Source: Nocardioides furvisabuli (lineage in GTDB: Bacteria > Actinomycetota > Actinomycetes > Propionibacteriales > Nocardioidaceae). Taken from it: a stretch of 64,000 nt of DNA. The notes below the pieces were generated by a model that ran no database searches, was not told where the DNA came from, and saw nothing but the letters and a program-made list of their open reading frames with translations. The position numbers were made by a program, and so were the translations under genes. Location: the NCBI RefSeq assembly GCF_021083185.1, contig NZ_JAIGQB010000001.1:496001-560000 (forward strand). The letters are read 5' to 3'. Positions 18,819-27,403 of this stretch are shown in pieces (the stretch's first letter is position 1; each line of letters opens with the position of its first letter).

Positions 18819-19390
18819 GCACGGCAGTCGCAGGACTCAGGCTTCCCCCCGGATGGTTTGCATGCGGTCCGGGGGCGGATGGCGCAGCTTGGATCGACCG
18901 GGTCGCCTCCAGCGTGCCGCGACCGTCCCGACTGGATCGGTCGCTGCGCACGGATCTGGGTCGATGCGTGGAGGAGATTCGGGGACCCGGCAGGCACATC
19001 GTGGCAGCACTGCATACTGACCCCGCCCTCGCGTCCCGGGTGCTGGCCGCAGGGTGGGTTGCGGCCGGACCGGCCCGAGACATCGATGAGATCGCGGATC
19101 TCCTGCGTCAGGCCGAGCTACCCCCCTCGGTGCTGTCGCGCAGCATCGAGGTTGACCAGTCCCGTCGCGCGCCTGCGGTGGTGTGCTTGGACCTGATGAC
19201 TGACCCGATGGCCCCGGGCGGGAACGTCCTGCACGAGCGCTGCGCTGTGGTCGTTCTGCATCGGTCGCTCGACATGTGCGTCAGGCTCGAGCTCAGCACG
19301 TCCGACCTGACAGCGTTCGACGACATTGCCGGTGCGTGCCTCGAGGTCGCTCGTCGCGTGCGGCCCGCCGCAGAAGGAGATGTCGCATGA
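18815..19390 (+). CDS. Hypothetical protein between the T7SS-like substrate and a locus-end protein
   Basis: 191 residues from the GTG at 18815, which overlaps the preceding stop. No signal peptide or membrane segment is evident, and it contains several Cys residues (for example FACGP, LGRCVEEI, VVCLDLM). I recognise no domain. Its size and tight coupling to the putative secreted protein would suit a chaperone or immunity-type partner, but that is inference from position only. It ends in an ATGA overlap with the next gene. Confidence 0.6.
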   Translation: MSTAVAGLRLPPGWFACGPGADGAAWIDRVASSVPRPSRLDRSLRTDLGRCVEEIRGPGRHIVAALHTDPALASRVLAAGWVAAGPARDIDEIADLLRQAELPPSVLSRSIEVDQSRRAPAVVCLDLMTDPMAPGGNVLHERCAVVVLHRSLDMCVRLELSTSDLTAFDDIAGACLEVARRVRPAAEGDVA

Positions 19391-20028
19391 GCACTTCGCC
19401 GGCCGCCACCACCTCGATGCCCACGTTCGCCCTGCCCGGGCGCTGGTGGCGCGTATCCCTGGAGACGCCCGAGGCCACGACGTCGTCCGCCAGGTCGATG
19501 GCCCGGTCGCTCTATCCCGGCGACGAGCTCGCGGTGCTGCGCCGCGACATCCAGGAGCGGGTCGCCAGCGCCGCAGCCGAGGCCGCCAAGGCAGGCGCTC
19601 GTGCGTTCCACTTCGCGATCGAGGTGGTTCCGGGCGCCCCCGTCCCGTTGACGCTCGGCATCTACGAGCCGGCGCTCCCGACACGGTTGTCCGCCCGGGC
19701 CGGCGCCCTGGCCTCGGCCGAGGCGCTGGCGGCCTCACTTCGGAGCGCGGAGTCGGCCGGCGCCGTCTCGTCCTGGGGCGACGACGAGCTCGGCGTCGTC
19801 CGGGTGCTCAGCACCCAGGACCCGACCGCCGGCAGCGAGATCGACCGGCCGCTGCTCCGGGCCGACTACTGGCTCACCGCGCCGGCAACCGACGCGACTA
19901 CCGTGTTCTCCTTCGCTGCGCCCGTGATCTGGGACCAGACCGCGCCCGCGCTGCTCGAGCTGCTCGACGCGATCATCTCCACCGTGCAGTGGTCGCCGGG
20001 TGGCAACGCGGAGCCGGACCTCACCTAG
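19387..20028 (+). CDS. Hypothetical protein closing the ESX-like locus
   Basis: 213 residues, ATG at 19387 overlapping the preceding stop. No membrane segment and no recognised catalytic motif. It is soluble-looking, with alternating hydrophobic patterns near FHFAIEVVPGAPVPLTLGIYE split around residue 80 and a C-terminal helix. It may be an EspG-like or immunity-like cytosolic partner, but the sequence does not decide. It is the last gene of the run; the tRNA follows 26 bases later. Confidence 0.6.
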   Translation: MSTSPAATTSMPTFALPGRWWRVSLETPEATTSSARSMARSLYPGDELAVLRRDIQERVASAAAEAAKAGARAFHFAIEVVPGAPVPLTLGIYEPALPTRLSARAGALASAEALAASLRSAESAGAVSSWGDDELGVVRVLSTQDPTAGSEIDRPLLRADYWLTAPATDATTVFSFAAPVIWDQTAPALLELLDAIISTVQWSPGGNAEPDLT

Positions 20029-20031
20029 GAT
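20026..20031 (+). promoter_or_regulatory. Candidate -10 element for tRNA-Thr
   Basis: TAGGAT overlaps the stop of the preceding gene, 23 bases before the mature tRNA 5' end. A weak -35-like TGGCAA lies 19 bases upstream. The TAGGxT form recurs before other genes in this window. Confidence 0.35.
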
Positions 20032-20054
20032 TGCCGCCGCGTCCTCGGACGCAC

Positions 20055-20130
20055 GCCGGTGTAGCTCAGTTGGTAGAGCGCTTCTCTTGTAAAGAAGATG
20101 TCGCGGGTTCGACTCCTGTCACCGGCTCCA
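20055..20130 (+). tRNA. tRNA-Thr (anticodon TGT)
   Basis: A full cloverleaf can be drawn. The acceptor GCCGGTG (20055-20061) pairs with CACCGGC (20120-20126). The D-arm contains TAGCTCAGTTGGTAGAGC. The anticodon stem CTTCT/AGAAG encloses loop CTTGTAA with TGT at 20088-20090. The T-loop is TTCGACT (20108-20114), and CCA is encoded at 20128-20130. TGT reads ACA (and probably other ACN) threonine codons. The 3' end lies 12 bases from the end of the converging pdxY gene. Confidence 0.96.
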
Positions 20131-20142
20131 CCCAGACCGAGA

Positions 20143-21006
20143 TCAGCGGACCTGCTGCACCTCGAACTCGCACGCCGGCGACGCGATGGCGTCCTGCGCG
20201 GCGATGAGCCGCAGCTCCCGCTCGCCGGAGCCGAGCGTCTCCTCGAGCACCGCGAAGACCGACGAGGCGGTGCGGGCCAGGGCCTCGGCAGCCGAGCCGG
20301 TGCCCTTGAGGTGGGCGGTGAAGAGCGCCGCGGTGATGTCGCCGGAGCCGTTGGCCTTCATCGGCAGGCGCGGGGTCGTGACGAGCCAGGCGCCGTCGCC
20401 GGTCACCGCGAGCATCTCGATGACGTCGTCGGGTGCGCCGGAGCGGATCACCGAGGTCACCAGCACCGTCGAGGGTCCGAGCGCGCGCACCTCGTCGGCG
20501 GCGGCCAGGACGTCCTCGAGGGCCGACGCCCCGCTGAGCGCGTCGTTGTCGGTGATGAAGCCGAGCTCGAACTGGTTGGGCGTCAGCACGTCCGCGACCG
20601 GGATCACCGTGGAGCGGTACTTCGGCGGGATCGCCGGGTTGACGAAGCAGCCCGAGGTCGCGTTGCCCATGACGGGGTCGCAGGTGTACGTCGCCGCCGG
20701 GTTGGCCGCCTTCACCCGGGCCACGGCGTCGACGATCACGTCGGCGATCTCGGGGGAGCCCTGGTAGCCGGACAGGACCGTGTCGCACGTCTCGAACGCG
20801 CCGCGCTCGCTGATGCCGGTGATGACCTCGGCGACGTCCTCGGCCGCGATCAGCGGCCCGCGCCAGGCGCCGTACCCGGTGTGGTTGGAGAAGTTCACCG
20901 TCAGGACCGGCCACACCTCGTGGCCGAGGCGCTGGAGCGGGAAGACGGCTGCGGAGTTGCCGACGTGGCCGTAGGCGACGTGGGACTGGATCGAGAGGAC
21001 GCGCAT
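20143..21006 (-). CDS. pdxY: Pyridoxal kinase
   Basis: 287 residues, the usual length of PdxY. It phosphorylates pyridoxal with ATP in the cytosolic PLP salvage pathway. Family features seen: N-terminus VLSIQSHVAYGHVGNSAA, the substrate region NFSNHTGYGAW, CDPVMGN, and the anion-hole/catalytic motif ANGSGDITAALF near the C-terminus with the catalytic Asp. It stands alone on the minus strand and converges on tRNA-Thr. Confidence 0.95.
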   Translation of the reverse strand: MRVLSIQSHVAYGHVGNSAAVFPLQRLGHEVWPVLTVNFSNHTGYGAWRGPLIAAEDVAEVITGISERGAFETCDTVLSGYQGSPEIADVIVDAVARVKAANPAATYTCDPVMGNATSGCFVNPAIPPKYRSTVIPVADVLTPNQFELGFITDNDALSGASALEDVLAAADEVRALGPSTVLVTSVIRSGAPDDVIEMLAVTGDGAWLVTTPRLPMKANGSGDITAALFTAHLKGTGSAAEALARTASSVFAVLEETLGSGERELRLIAAQDAIASPACEFEVQQVR

Positions 21007-21030
21007 TCCCCGAGACTAGATCAGGCCGCG

Positions 21031-21804
21031 TCAGGTCATCTGGAGCGACCTCTTGGACAGCCCCATCCAGTAGCCGTCGATCACCTGGGTGCCCGGGGCG
21101 TCGGCGGTCGTCGCGGCACCGAGGGTCACGAACAGCGGCGTGTAGTGCTCGACGGTCGGGTGGGCGTACGGCATGCCGGGGGCCTTGGCGCGGTAGTCGG
21201 CCAGCGTGTCCACGTCCCCGCGAGCGAGGGCGTCGGCCGCCCAGAGGTCGAAGTCCCTCGACCATCCCGGCACGTCCGCGTCGATGCGCCAGTCCTCGAG
21301 GAACGGCAGGCCGTGGGTGAGGAAGCCGGACCCGACGATGAGCACGCCCTCGTCGCGCAGCGGGCGCAACCGCTCGCCGAGCCTCATCAGGCGGCGCGGG
21401 TCGTCGGTGGGCAGCGACATCTGCAGCACCGGGATGTCGGCCTCGGGGAACATGATCTTCAGCGGCACCCACGCGCCGTGGTCCAGCCCGCGGGTGGCGT
21501 GCTGGTGCACGGGTTCGGTGCTGGGCATCATCGCCGCGACCCGCTGGGCCAGCGCCGTGGCGTCGGGCGTCTCGTAGGTTATCTGGTAGTACTTCGGCGC
21601 GAACCCGCCGAAGTCGTAGACCAGCGGCGCACCGCTCGCCGACAGGCTCACCGGCGCCGACTCCCAGTGCGCGGAGACGATCAGGATCGCCGTCGGGCGC
21701 GGCAGGTCGCGGGCCCACGCCGACAGCTGCCCCGACCAGATCGGGTCGTCGAGGAGGGGCGGGGCCCCATGGCCGATGTAGAGGGCAGGCATCGCAGCGT
21801 TCAT
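21031..21804 (-). CDS. LigB-type (class III) extradiol ring-cleavage dioxygenase
   Basis: 257 residues from the ATG at 21804, chosen because GAGGA precedes it by five bases on the minus strand. Family features: GHGAPPLL near the start, SAHWES, HGAWVPLK and SGFLTHGLP, which supply the His ligands and catalytic residues of the LigB/DODA family. These non-heme iron(II) (or zinc) enzymes open catechol-type rings; many of the short actinobacterial ones act like 4,5-DOPA dioxygenase. The substrate is not determined by sequence. It has its own promoter and an inverted repeat that could bind a repressor. No other catabolic gene is adjacent. Confidence 0.9.
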   Translation of the reverse strand: MNAAMPALYIGHGAPPLLDDPIWSGQLSAWARDLPRPTAILIVSAHWESAPVSLSASGAPLVYDFGGFAPKYYQITYETPDATALAQRVAAMMPSTEPVHQHATRGLDHGAWVPLKIMFPEADIPVLQMSLPTDDPRRLMRLGERLRPLRDEGVLIVGSGFLTHGLPFLEDWRIDADVPGWSRDFDLWAADALARGDVDTLADYRAKAPGMPYAHPTVEHYTPLFVTLGAATTADAPGTQVIDGYWMGLSKRSLQMT

Positions 21805-21814
21805 GGCGTCCTCA

Positions 21815-21858
21815 ATAGTTCGTGATTCAACCATATCTCCCGGGTAGTCCACCGGCAA
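21815..21858 (-). promoter_or_regulatory. Promoter and operator-like inverted repeat upstream of the LigB dioxygenase
   Basis: On the minus strand TTGCCG (21853-21858) and TATGGT (21830-21835) are separated by 17 bases. An imperfect inverted repeat, ATAGTT/AACCAT arms with an 8-base centre (21815-21834), overlaps the -10 and start region, a typical repressor position. One of six arm positions mismatches. The cognate regulator is not in the window. Confidence 0.5.
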
Positions 21859-21900
21859 GTGGTGGCCCCGGACTGCGGGCGACGACCGTTTCCCGGTGGA

Positions 21901-22614
21901 CTACCGGGGCGGTGGGTCGTCGGCGTACGACGGCAAGCTCCAGTCGACCGGATCAGCACCTTGCTCCTCGAGCAGCCGGTTGACGGTGCTGAAGGGCTTC
22001 GAGCCGAAGAACCCACGGTAGGCCGAGAGCGGCGAGGGGTGCACCGACCTCACGCACGGGACCGGGCCCAGCAGCGCCTCCAGCGACTGGGCCGGCTTGC
22101 CCCAGAGGATGGCCGCACAGGGGCCGCCGCGCTCCGCGAGGGCCACGATCGCCCGCTCGGTGACGGCCTCCCAGCCCTTGCCCTGGTGGGAGTTGGAGTC
22201 GCCGGGGCGCACGGTGAGGACCCGGTTGAGCAGCATCACCCCGCGGTCGGCCCAGGCCGACAGGTCACCGTGGGCGGGGGGCTCGACCCCCACGTCGTCG
22301 CGCAGCTCGGCGTAGATGTTGCGCAGGCTCGGCGGCAGCGGCCGCACGTGCCGCTCGACCGCGAAGCTCAGTCCGATCGGGTGGTGCGGGTTGGGGTAGG
22401 GGTCCTGCCCCACCACCAGGACCCGTACGTCGGCCAGCGGGCGCCCGAACGCCCGCAGGACCAGCTCCCCTGCGGGCTGGTAGCCCCTGCCGGCCGCGAC
22501 CTCTTCGCGCAGGAAGCGACCCATCGCCGCGACCTGGTCGTCCACCGGCGCCAGCGCCTCGGCCCAGTCGGGGGCCATCAGCCCCTTCTCGACGAGCCCC
22601 GCCAGCGCGCTCAC
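21901..22614 (-). CDS. ung: Uracil-DNA glycosylase, family 1
   Basis: 237 residues. It removes uracil from DNA in base excision repair. Family 1 motifs are intact: the water-activating motif [18 protein letters not shown] (catalytic Asp), the uracil-binding region [27 protein letters not shown], and the DNA-intercalation loop [13 protein letters not shown]. The GTG at 22614 overlaps the stop of the decarboxylase upstream by four bases; an internal ATG twelve codons later is an alternative start. It is the last gene of a coupled four-gene run. Confidence 0.96.
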   Translation of the reverse strand: MSALAGLVEKGLMAPDWAEALAPVDDQVAAMGRFLREEVAAGRGYQPAGELVLRAFGRPLADVRVLVVGQDPYPNPHHPIGLSFAVERHVRPLPPSLRNIYAELRDDVGVEPPAHGDLSAWADRGVMLLNRVLTVRPGDSNSHQGKGWEAVTERAIVALAERGGPCAAILWGKPAQSLEALLGPVPCVRSVHPSPLSAYRGFFGSKPFSTVNRLLEEQGADPVDWSLPSYADDPPPR

Positions 22615-24041
22615 GACGTCCGGACGGGTCGCTGGAGCCGGTCGAGGAACGCGACGAGCAGCGCCTCGCGCATGGCCGGCGAGGCCACGTCCAGCATCGC
22701 GTTGACCTCGGCCATCCGCGTCGGCAGCTCGAGGTCGCCCTCGGCAGAGGCGCTCACCAGCCCGGAGGCGGCGAGCAGGCCGTCGAAGTCGCTGTCGGTG
22801 AGCGCGGTCGGGTCGAGGGCCTCGATGAAGGCGACCACCCCGTGGTCGACCTCGACCGGGCCGGCAGCCTGCGCGGCAGCCACCGACTCGCCGAGCGCGG
22901 TCGCCAGCTCGTCGACGTGCGCGAGCGTGCCGGCGCTCACCGACAGGTGGATCGTGGGTCCGCTCCCCTCGAAGGACAGCTGCGGCTGGACGTACCACCC
23001 GCGCGAGACCAGCTCGTCGGTCAGCGTGAACGGGTCGAGGGTGTCGTCGGTGGCGAGGGTGACGAGGGTCGAGTCGGGCGTGACCACCAGCCCGAGGGCG
23101 GGCTCGCGCTCGACGCACGTCACGATCGCGTCGACCGCGGCCAGGACCTGCTCGGCCAGCGCGAGGTAGCCGCCGTCGCCGATGTGCTGCACCACGGCCC
23201 ACGTGCCGGCGATCGGGCCGCCCGAGCGCGTGGACTGCGTCGTCGCGTTGAGCATCGTGTAGCCCGGCCACGCGGCGGAGGCGAAGAACTGCGGCCGGCG
23301 CAGCCCGGCGTCGCGGTGCAGCAGCAGCGACGTGCCCTTGGGGGCGTAGGCGTACTTGTGGGTGTCGACCGAGATCGAGGTGACCCCCTCGACCGCGAAG
23401 GTCCAGGCCGGCACCGCGCGCCCCAGCCGGGCGGCGTACGGCAGCACCCAGCCGCCGATGCAGGCGTCGACGTGGCACCGCACGCCACGCGCGGCTGCCG
23501 CGGCGGCGATGTCGGTGACCGGGTCCACCACCCCGTGGGCGTACGACGGCGCGCTGGCCACGACCAGCACGGTGTCGTCGTCGATCGCGTCCGCCGTTGC
23601 GGTGGCGTCGGCGCGGAAGTCCGGGCCCACCGGCACCACCACGGCCTCCACGCCGAAGTAGTGCGCAGCCTTGTGGAAGGCTGCGTGCGCCGTGGCCGGC
23701 AGCACCATCCGGGGCCGGAGGACGTCGGGGCGGCTGTCGCGCGCACCCTGCACGGCCAGCAGGATCGACTCGGTGCCGCCCGACGTCACCGTGCCGACCG
23801 CGCCGTCGGGGGCGTCGAGGAGGTCGCAGGCGAAGCCGACGAGCTCGTTCTCCATCTGCAGCAGCGAGGGGAAGGCCGTCGGGTCGAGCGCGTTGGACGC
23901 GGCGTAGGCGGCGACCGCCTCCCGAGCGACGCGGTCGACCTCGGCGTCGCCGGAGTCGTAGACGTAGGCCAGGGTGCGCCCGCCGTGGACGGGGAGGTCG
24001 GCGCGCTGCAGGTCCCGCAGCCGCTCGAGGGGGTCGCTCAC
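22611..24041 (-). CDS. PLP-dependent decarboxylase/lyase related to sphingosine-1-phosphate lyase and group II decarboxylases
   Basis: 476 residues. The PLP fold-type I core is clear: the phosphate-binding [16 protein letters not shown] region, the Asp of HVDACIGGW, and the Schiff-base Lys in [13 protein letters not shown]. This combination is closest to the S1P lyase/tyrosine-decarboxylase branch; whether the substrate is an amino acid or a sphingoid or amino-lipid phosphate is open. GTG at 24041 overlaps the transporter stop by four bases, so a transported compound could be its substrate (inference). Confidence 0.85.
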   Translation of the reverse strand: MSDPLERLRDLQRADLPVHGGRTLAYVYDSGDAEVDRVAREAVAAYAASNALDPTAFPSLLQMENELVGFACDLLDAPDGAVGTVTSGGTESILLAVQGARDSRPDVLRPRMVLPATAHAAFHKAAHYFGVEAVVVPVGPDFRADATATADAIDDDTVLVVASAPSYAHGVVDPVTDIAAAAAARGVRCHVDACIGGWVLPYAARLGRAVPAWTFAVEGVTSISVDTHKYAYAPKGTSLLLHRDAGLRRPQFFASAAWPGYTMLNATTQSTRSGGPIAGTWAVVQHIGDGGYLALAEQVLAAVDAIVTCVEREPALGLVVTPDSTLVTLATDDTLDPFTLTDELVSRGWYVQPQLSFEGSGPTIHLSVSAGTLAHVDELATALGESVAAAQAAGPVEVDHGVVAFIEALDPTALTDSDFDGLLAASGLVSASAEGDLELPTRMAEVNAMLDVASPAMREALLVAFLDRLQRPVRTS

Positions 24042-25393
24042 AGGTGGGCTCCTTGTGCTTCTGCGGCCGCCACCTCGGCGGCGTCGAGGGTGTACTGGCG
24101 CAGCCACCACAGGCTCAGCAGGGTGAGCGCCGCCGGCAGCAGCGAGAACCCGAGCGTGATGGCGGTCAGCGCCGAGTCCGGCTGCGTGATCTCGCGGCCC
24201 TGACTGGAGAGGTACCCGCCGAGGGCGAGCACGACCGCGAAGACGGCCGGGCCGAGCGCGAGTCCGAGGGTCTCGCCGGCGGTCCACACGCCGGTGTAGA
24301 CCCCGGTGCGGTTCTCCCCGGTCCGTGCGGAGTCGACCGCTGCGGCGTCGGGCAGCATCGCCATCGGGAAGACCTGGCAGCCGGCGTAGCCCACGCCGAC
24401 GAGCGCGGTCGCGGCGAAGACCACGGCGGGCGGGGCGATGCGCGCGGTGGCGGCGAGGGTGGCACCGGCCGCCAGCACGACCGAGGCGATGGCGTAGCCG
24501 CGCCGCTTGCCGATCCGGGTCCCGACGGCGGCCCACGCCGGGGTCAGCAGGAGGGCCGGACCGACGAAGCAGACGAAGAGGATGGTGGCGGCGCCGGGGC
24601 TCTCCAGCACCTCGCCGGCGAGGTAGTCGACGCCGGCGAGCATGCAGCCCGTGGCCAGCGCCTGGAGCACGAACGTGGTCAGCAGGACCCGGAAGTCGCG
24701 GGCGTGCGCGACGACGCGCAGCTGCTCGCGCAGGGACCCGGCGCCGGCGGCGACCGTGCCGACGGGGGCGTTGCGGGTGCCCCACCACGCGCTCACCACG
24801 CCGACGACGATGAGGACCGCCATCACCACGCCCATCACGCGGTAGCCGTCGCGCCCGCCGACCGCGTCGCGGATCAGGGGCGCGCTCGCGCCGGCGAGCA
24901 TGATCGTGAAGGCCAGGATCGCGACGCGCCACGTCATCAACCGGGTGCGCTCGTCGTAGGACGAGGTGATCTCCGCCGGCATGGCGACGTAGGGCACCTG
25001 GAAGAAGGCGTACGCCGACGCCGCCAGCACGAAGAACACCAGCACCCATCCGGCCTCGAGCAGCGAGCTCCCGAGCTCGGGCGCGGCGAAGATCAGCGCG
25101 AACGCGCCCGCCAGCATCAGCCCGGCGCGGATCAGCCACGGCCGACGCGGACCGGCCGGGTCGACCGTCCGGTCGCTCACCCGGCCGGCGATCGGGTTCA
25201 GCACCACGTCCCACGCCTTCGGGAGGAAGACGATGACGCCGGCCCACAGCGCGGCGATGCCGAGCTCGTCGGTCAGGTAGGGCAGCAGCATCAGCCCCGG
25301 CACCGTGCCGAAGGCGCCCGTGGCCACCGACCCGCTGCCGTAGCCGATGCGTACGCCGCGGGGCAGACGCGTCGCGACCGGCGCCGACGTCAC
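24038..25393 (-). CDS. MFS transporter, glycoside-pentoside-hexuronide (MelB-like) type
   Basis: 451 residues, about twelve membrane helices. The opening [21 protein letters not shown] and the loop [15 protein letters not shown] match the GPH/MFS_2 family of cation-coupled symporters. The GTG at 25393 overlaps the hydrolase stop by four bases. The substrate is unknown; GPH members carry sugars but also steroids and lipids. The coupling to a hydrolase and a PLP decarboxylase hints at an amine or lipid-like cargo rather than a sugar (inference). Confidence 0.85.
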   Translation of the reverse strand: MTSAPVATRLPRGVRIGYGSGSVATGAFGTVPGLMLLPYLTDELGIAALWAGVIVFLPKAWDVVLNPIAGRVSDRTVDPAGPRRPWLIRAGLMLAGAFALIFAAPELGSSLLEAGWVLVFFVLAASAYAFFQVPYVAMPAEITSSYDERTRLMTWRVAILAFTIMLAGASAPLIRDAVGGRDGYRVMGVVMAVLIVVGVVSAWWGTRNAPVGTVAAGAGSLREQLRVVAHARDFRVLLTTFVLQALATGCMLAGVDYLAGEVLESPGAATILFVCFVGPALLLTPAWAAVGTRIGKRRGYAIASVVLAAGATLAATARIAPPAVVFAATALVGVGYAGCQVFPMAMLPDAAAVDSARTGENRTGVYTGVWTAGETLGLALGPAVFAVVLALGGYLSSQGREITQPDSALTAITLGFSLLPAALTLLSLWWLRQYTLDAAEVAAAEAQGAHL

Positions 25394-26631
25394 CGCGGGC
25401 CCAGCGCCCGCGAGCCCGCCGACCCGTAGCGGCGGCTGGGGTTCGAACCGATGGTGGCGGGGGAGGCCTTCTTCGCCGGTGCCTTCTTGGCAGCCGCCTT
25501 CTTCGGAGTGGTCTTCTTGGCGGCCGTGTTCCGCGCGGCCTTCTTCCTCGGCGGCGCCACCACCCCCGCCGACCACTCGTCCACCCACTCGTCGATCACC
25601 GTCCAGGTGGTCCCGCGGGCCGCGCGGCCGGTCAGCATGCCGAGGTGACCGCCGGGCACGACCTCGAAGCGCACCTCTCGTGCGCCTGTCAGCAGCGGCA
25701 CCACCGCACGTACGGCAGGCAATGGCGCGATGCCGTCGGTGTTGCCGGCGAAGACGAGCGTCGGCACGGAGATCGCCGCCAGGTCGATCGTCCGGTCGCC
25801 GACCTCCATGGAGCCGCGCGCGAGGGTGTTGCCCTTGACGAAGCGGTGATAGAGCTGGCCGAACGTCCGGCCCGGGTAGGCGAGCATGTTGGCGCGGAAG
25901 CGGTCGACCGCCTCGAGCTGGGCGAGGTAGTCGGTGTCGTCGAGGTGGGTCAGCACCGCGAGCGGCTTGGTCACCACCTTCTGCGCGGAGGCGGCGGTGA
26001 AGGCCCAGTTGACGAGCGGCTGGGGGATGCCGCCGAGCGCTCGGTAGGCGCGGGTGATCGCGCCGCGGCCCTGGGTGAGGTTGAGCAGCGGGCGCACCGG
26101 CGCGACCAGCGGGACCTTGGTGACGTCGACGGGCGACCCGACCACGGTGATCGAGGCGATGGGGAGGTCCTGACGGTCGGCGGCGACCAGCAGGGTGAAG
26201 ATCCCGCCGAGGCTCCAGCCGACGAGGTGCACGCCCCGGCCCCCGGAGTGCTCGTGCACGGCGCGGACGGCGTCGGGCAGGACCTCGTCGACCCAGTGCT
26301 CGACGCCGAGCGAACGGTTCTTGAACGAGACCTGGCCGTACTCCAGCAGGTAGGTCGGGCGACCCTGGGAGACCAGGTGCTCGACCAGCGAGCAGCCGCG
26401 CCGCAGGTCGAAGCACAGGGCCGGCGCGGCCAGCGGCGTGACCAGCAGGACGGGGTCACCGGTCGCAGGCACGTCGCGGTCGGGGCGGTAGTGGTAGACC
26501 TCGCGCAGCTCCCCGTCGTCGATCAGCGTGCGGGGCATCGGCCGGAGGTCCGCGAGACCGCCGTAGAGGACGGTGTGCGCGACATTTCCGGCGGCCGCAA
26601 CGAGCTGGTCGGGCTTGGGGATGAGGTCCAT
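25390..26631 (-). CDS. PhaC-related alpha/beta hydrolase with lysine/alanine-rich histone-like tail
   Basis: 413 residues. The core (1-~350) resembles class III PHA synthase-like alpha/beta hydrolases: PVLLVTPLAAPALCFDLRRG near the start, the nucleophile elbow HLVGWSLGG, then FAGNTDGIAPL (Asp) and VPGGHLGMLTG (His). True PHA synthases use Cys in the elbow; here it is Ser, so it is more likely an esterase or lipase-like relative. From ~360 the protein has a strongly basic tail with repeats of the AKKA/PKKA type, as seen in histone H1-like and phasin-like bacterial proteins. It is the first gene of the minus-strand run. Confidence 0.8.
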   Translation of the reverse strand: MDLIPKPDQLVAAAGNVAHTVLYGGLADLRPMPRTLIDDGELREVYHYRPDRDVPATGDPVLLVTPLAAPALCFDLRRGCSLVEHLVSQGRPTYLLEYGQVSFKNRSLGVEHWVDEVLPDAVRAVHEHSGGRGVHLVGWSLGGIFTLLVAADRQDLPIASITVVGSPVDVTKVPLVAPVRPLLNLTQGRGAITRAYRALGGIPQPLVNWAFTAASAQKVVTKPLAVLTHLDDTDYLAQLEAVDRFRANMLAYPGRTFGQLYHRFVKGNTLARGSMEVGDRTIDLAAISVPTLVFAGNTDGIAPLPAVRAVVPLLTGAREVRFEVVPGGHLGMLTGRAARGTTWTVIDEWVDEWSAGVVAPPRKKAARNTAAKKTTPKKAAAKKAPAKKASPATIGSNPSRRYGSAGSRALGPR

Positions 26632-26724
26632 GGAAGGAATCTACGGCCCGGGTGCATCCGTGGGAGGTCCTCGGGCAGAGAAGGGGGCAACGGCGCCGCC
26701 GGCGCCTCCGAGGGAAGGACCCCC

Positions 26725-27378
26725 ATGAACCGACGCGTACCCGCCATGCTCGCCGCCTCCGCGCTCGCTCTGGGCGCGATGGCCACCGCTCCCGCCGCCT
26801 CAGCGTCCCCCGCACAGGCCAGGCAGGGGAACACCAGCCTCGCCGAGGTGCTGACGTCCGACGGCAACACCTTCGACAACAACCGGGACGACTTCGACAT
26901 CGTTACCGAGGCCGTCCTGGCCGTCCTCGCCGCCAAGCCCGACTCCCCGGTGGCGCTGCTCGCCGACGGCAAGACCCGCCTGACCGTGTTCGCGCCGACC
27001 GACCGGGCCTTCCGCCTGCTCGCGCTCGAGCTGGCGGACAAGCGGATCAAGAGCGAGAAGAAGGTCTTCGAGACCCTGGTCGACCTGGCCGGCGTCGACA
27101 CCATCGAGGCGATCCTGCTCTACCACGTCGTGCCCGGCTCCACGCTGACGAGCGGCAAGGTGCTCGCGGCCGACAAGGCCAGGCTGAAGACGGCGAACGG
27201 AGCGAGGATCCAGGTCCGGATCAAGGAGACCGAGCACGGCGGCGTGAAGGTCAAGCTGCGGGACAAGGACCGCAACTCCCGCAACCCGCGCGCGATCCTC
27301 GACGCCCTCGACATTAACAAGGGCAACAAGCAGATCGCCCACGCGATCGACCGCGTGCTGCGCCCGATCGACCTGTGA
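26725..27378 (+). CDS. Secreted fasciclin (FAS1) domain protein
   Basis: 217 residues, with AGGGAAGGA ahead of the ATG. A Sec signal peptide (1-~28, cleavage near ASASPAQA) is followed by one FAS1 domain: TVFAPTDRAF, ILLYHVVPGSTLTSGKV, and a C-terminal motif reading AHAIDRVLRPIDL. FAS1 proteins are cell-surface or secreted adhesion proteins; the mycobacterial examples are MPT70/MPT83. An ECF sigma factor and RskA-like anti-sigma factor follow after only 25 bases, mirroring the association of SigK/RskA with MPT70/83 in Mycobacterium. I infer that this protein is a main target of that sigma factor. Confidence 0.93.
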   Translation: MNRRVPAMLAASALALGAMATAPAASASPAQARQGNTSLAEVLTSDGNTFDNNRDDFDIVTEAVLAVLAAKPDSPVALLADGKTRLTVFAPTDRAFRLLALELADKRIKSEKKVFETLVDLAGVDTIEAILLYHVVPGSTLTSGKVLAADKARLKTANGARIQVRIKETEHGGVKVKLRDKDRNSRNPRAILDALDINKGNKQIAHAIDRVLRPIDL

Positions 27379-27403
27379 TGCTCGGTCCGGGAGGGGAGGT
27401 CGG

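Noticed and set aside
20055..20130. tRNA-Thr as an attachment site for an integrated element
   Set aside because: No integrase, no repeated tRNA 3' end and no phage or plasmid genes found on either side.
25390..26631. Polyhydroxyalkanoate synthase (phaC)
   Set aside because: The nucleophile elbow has Ser (GWSLGG) instead of the Cys needed by PHA synthases; kept as a related hydrolase.
26632..26724. SigK-type promoter ahead of the fasciclin gene
   Set aside because: A GCATCC sequence is present, but no matching -10 element at the right distance could be identified with confidence.
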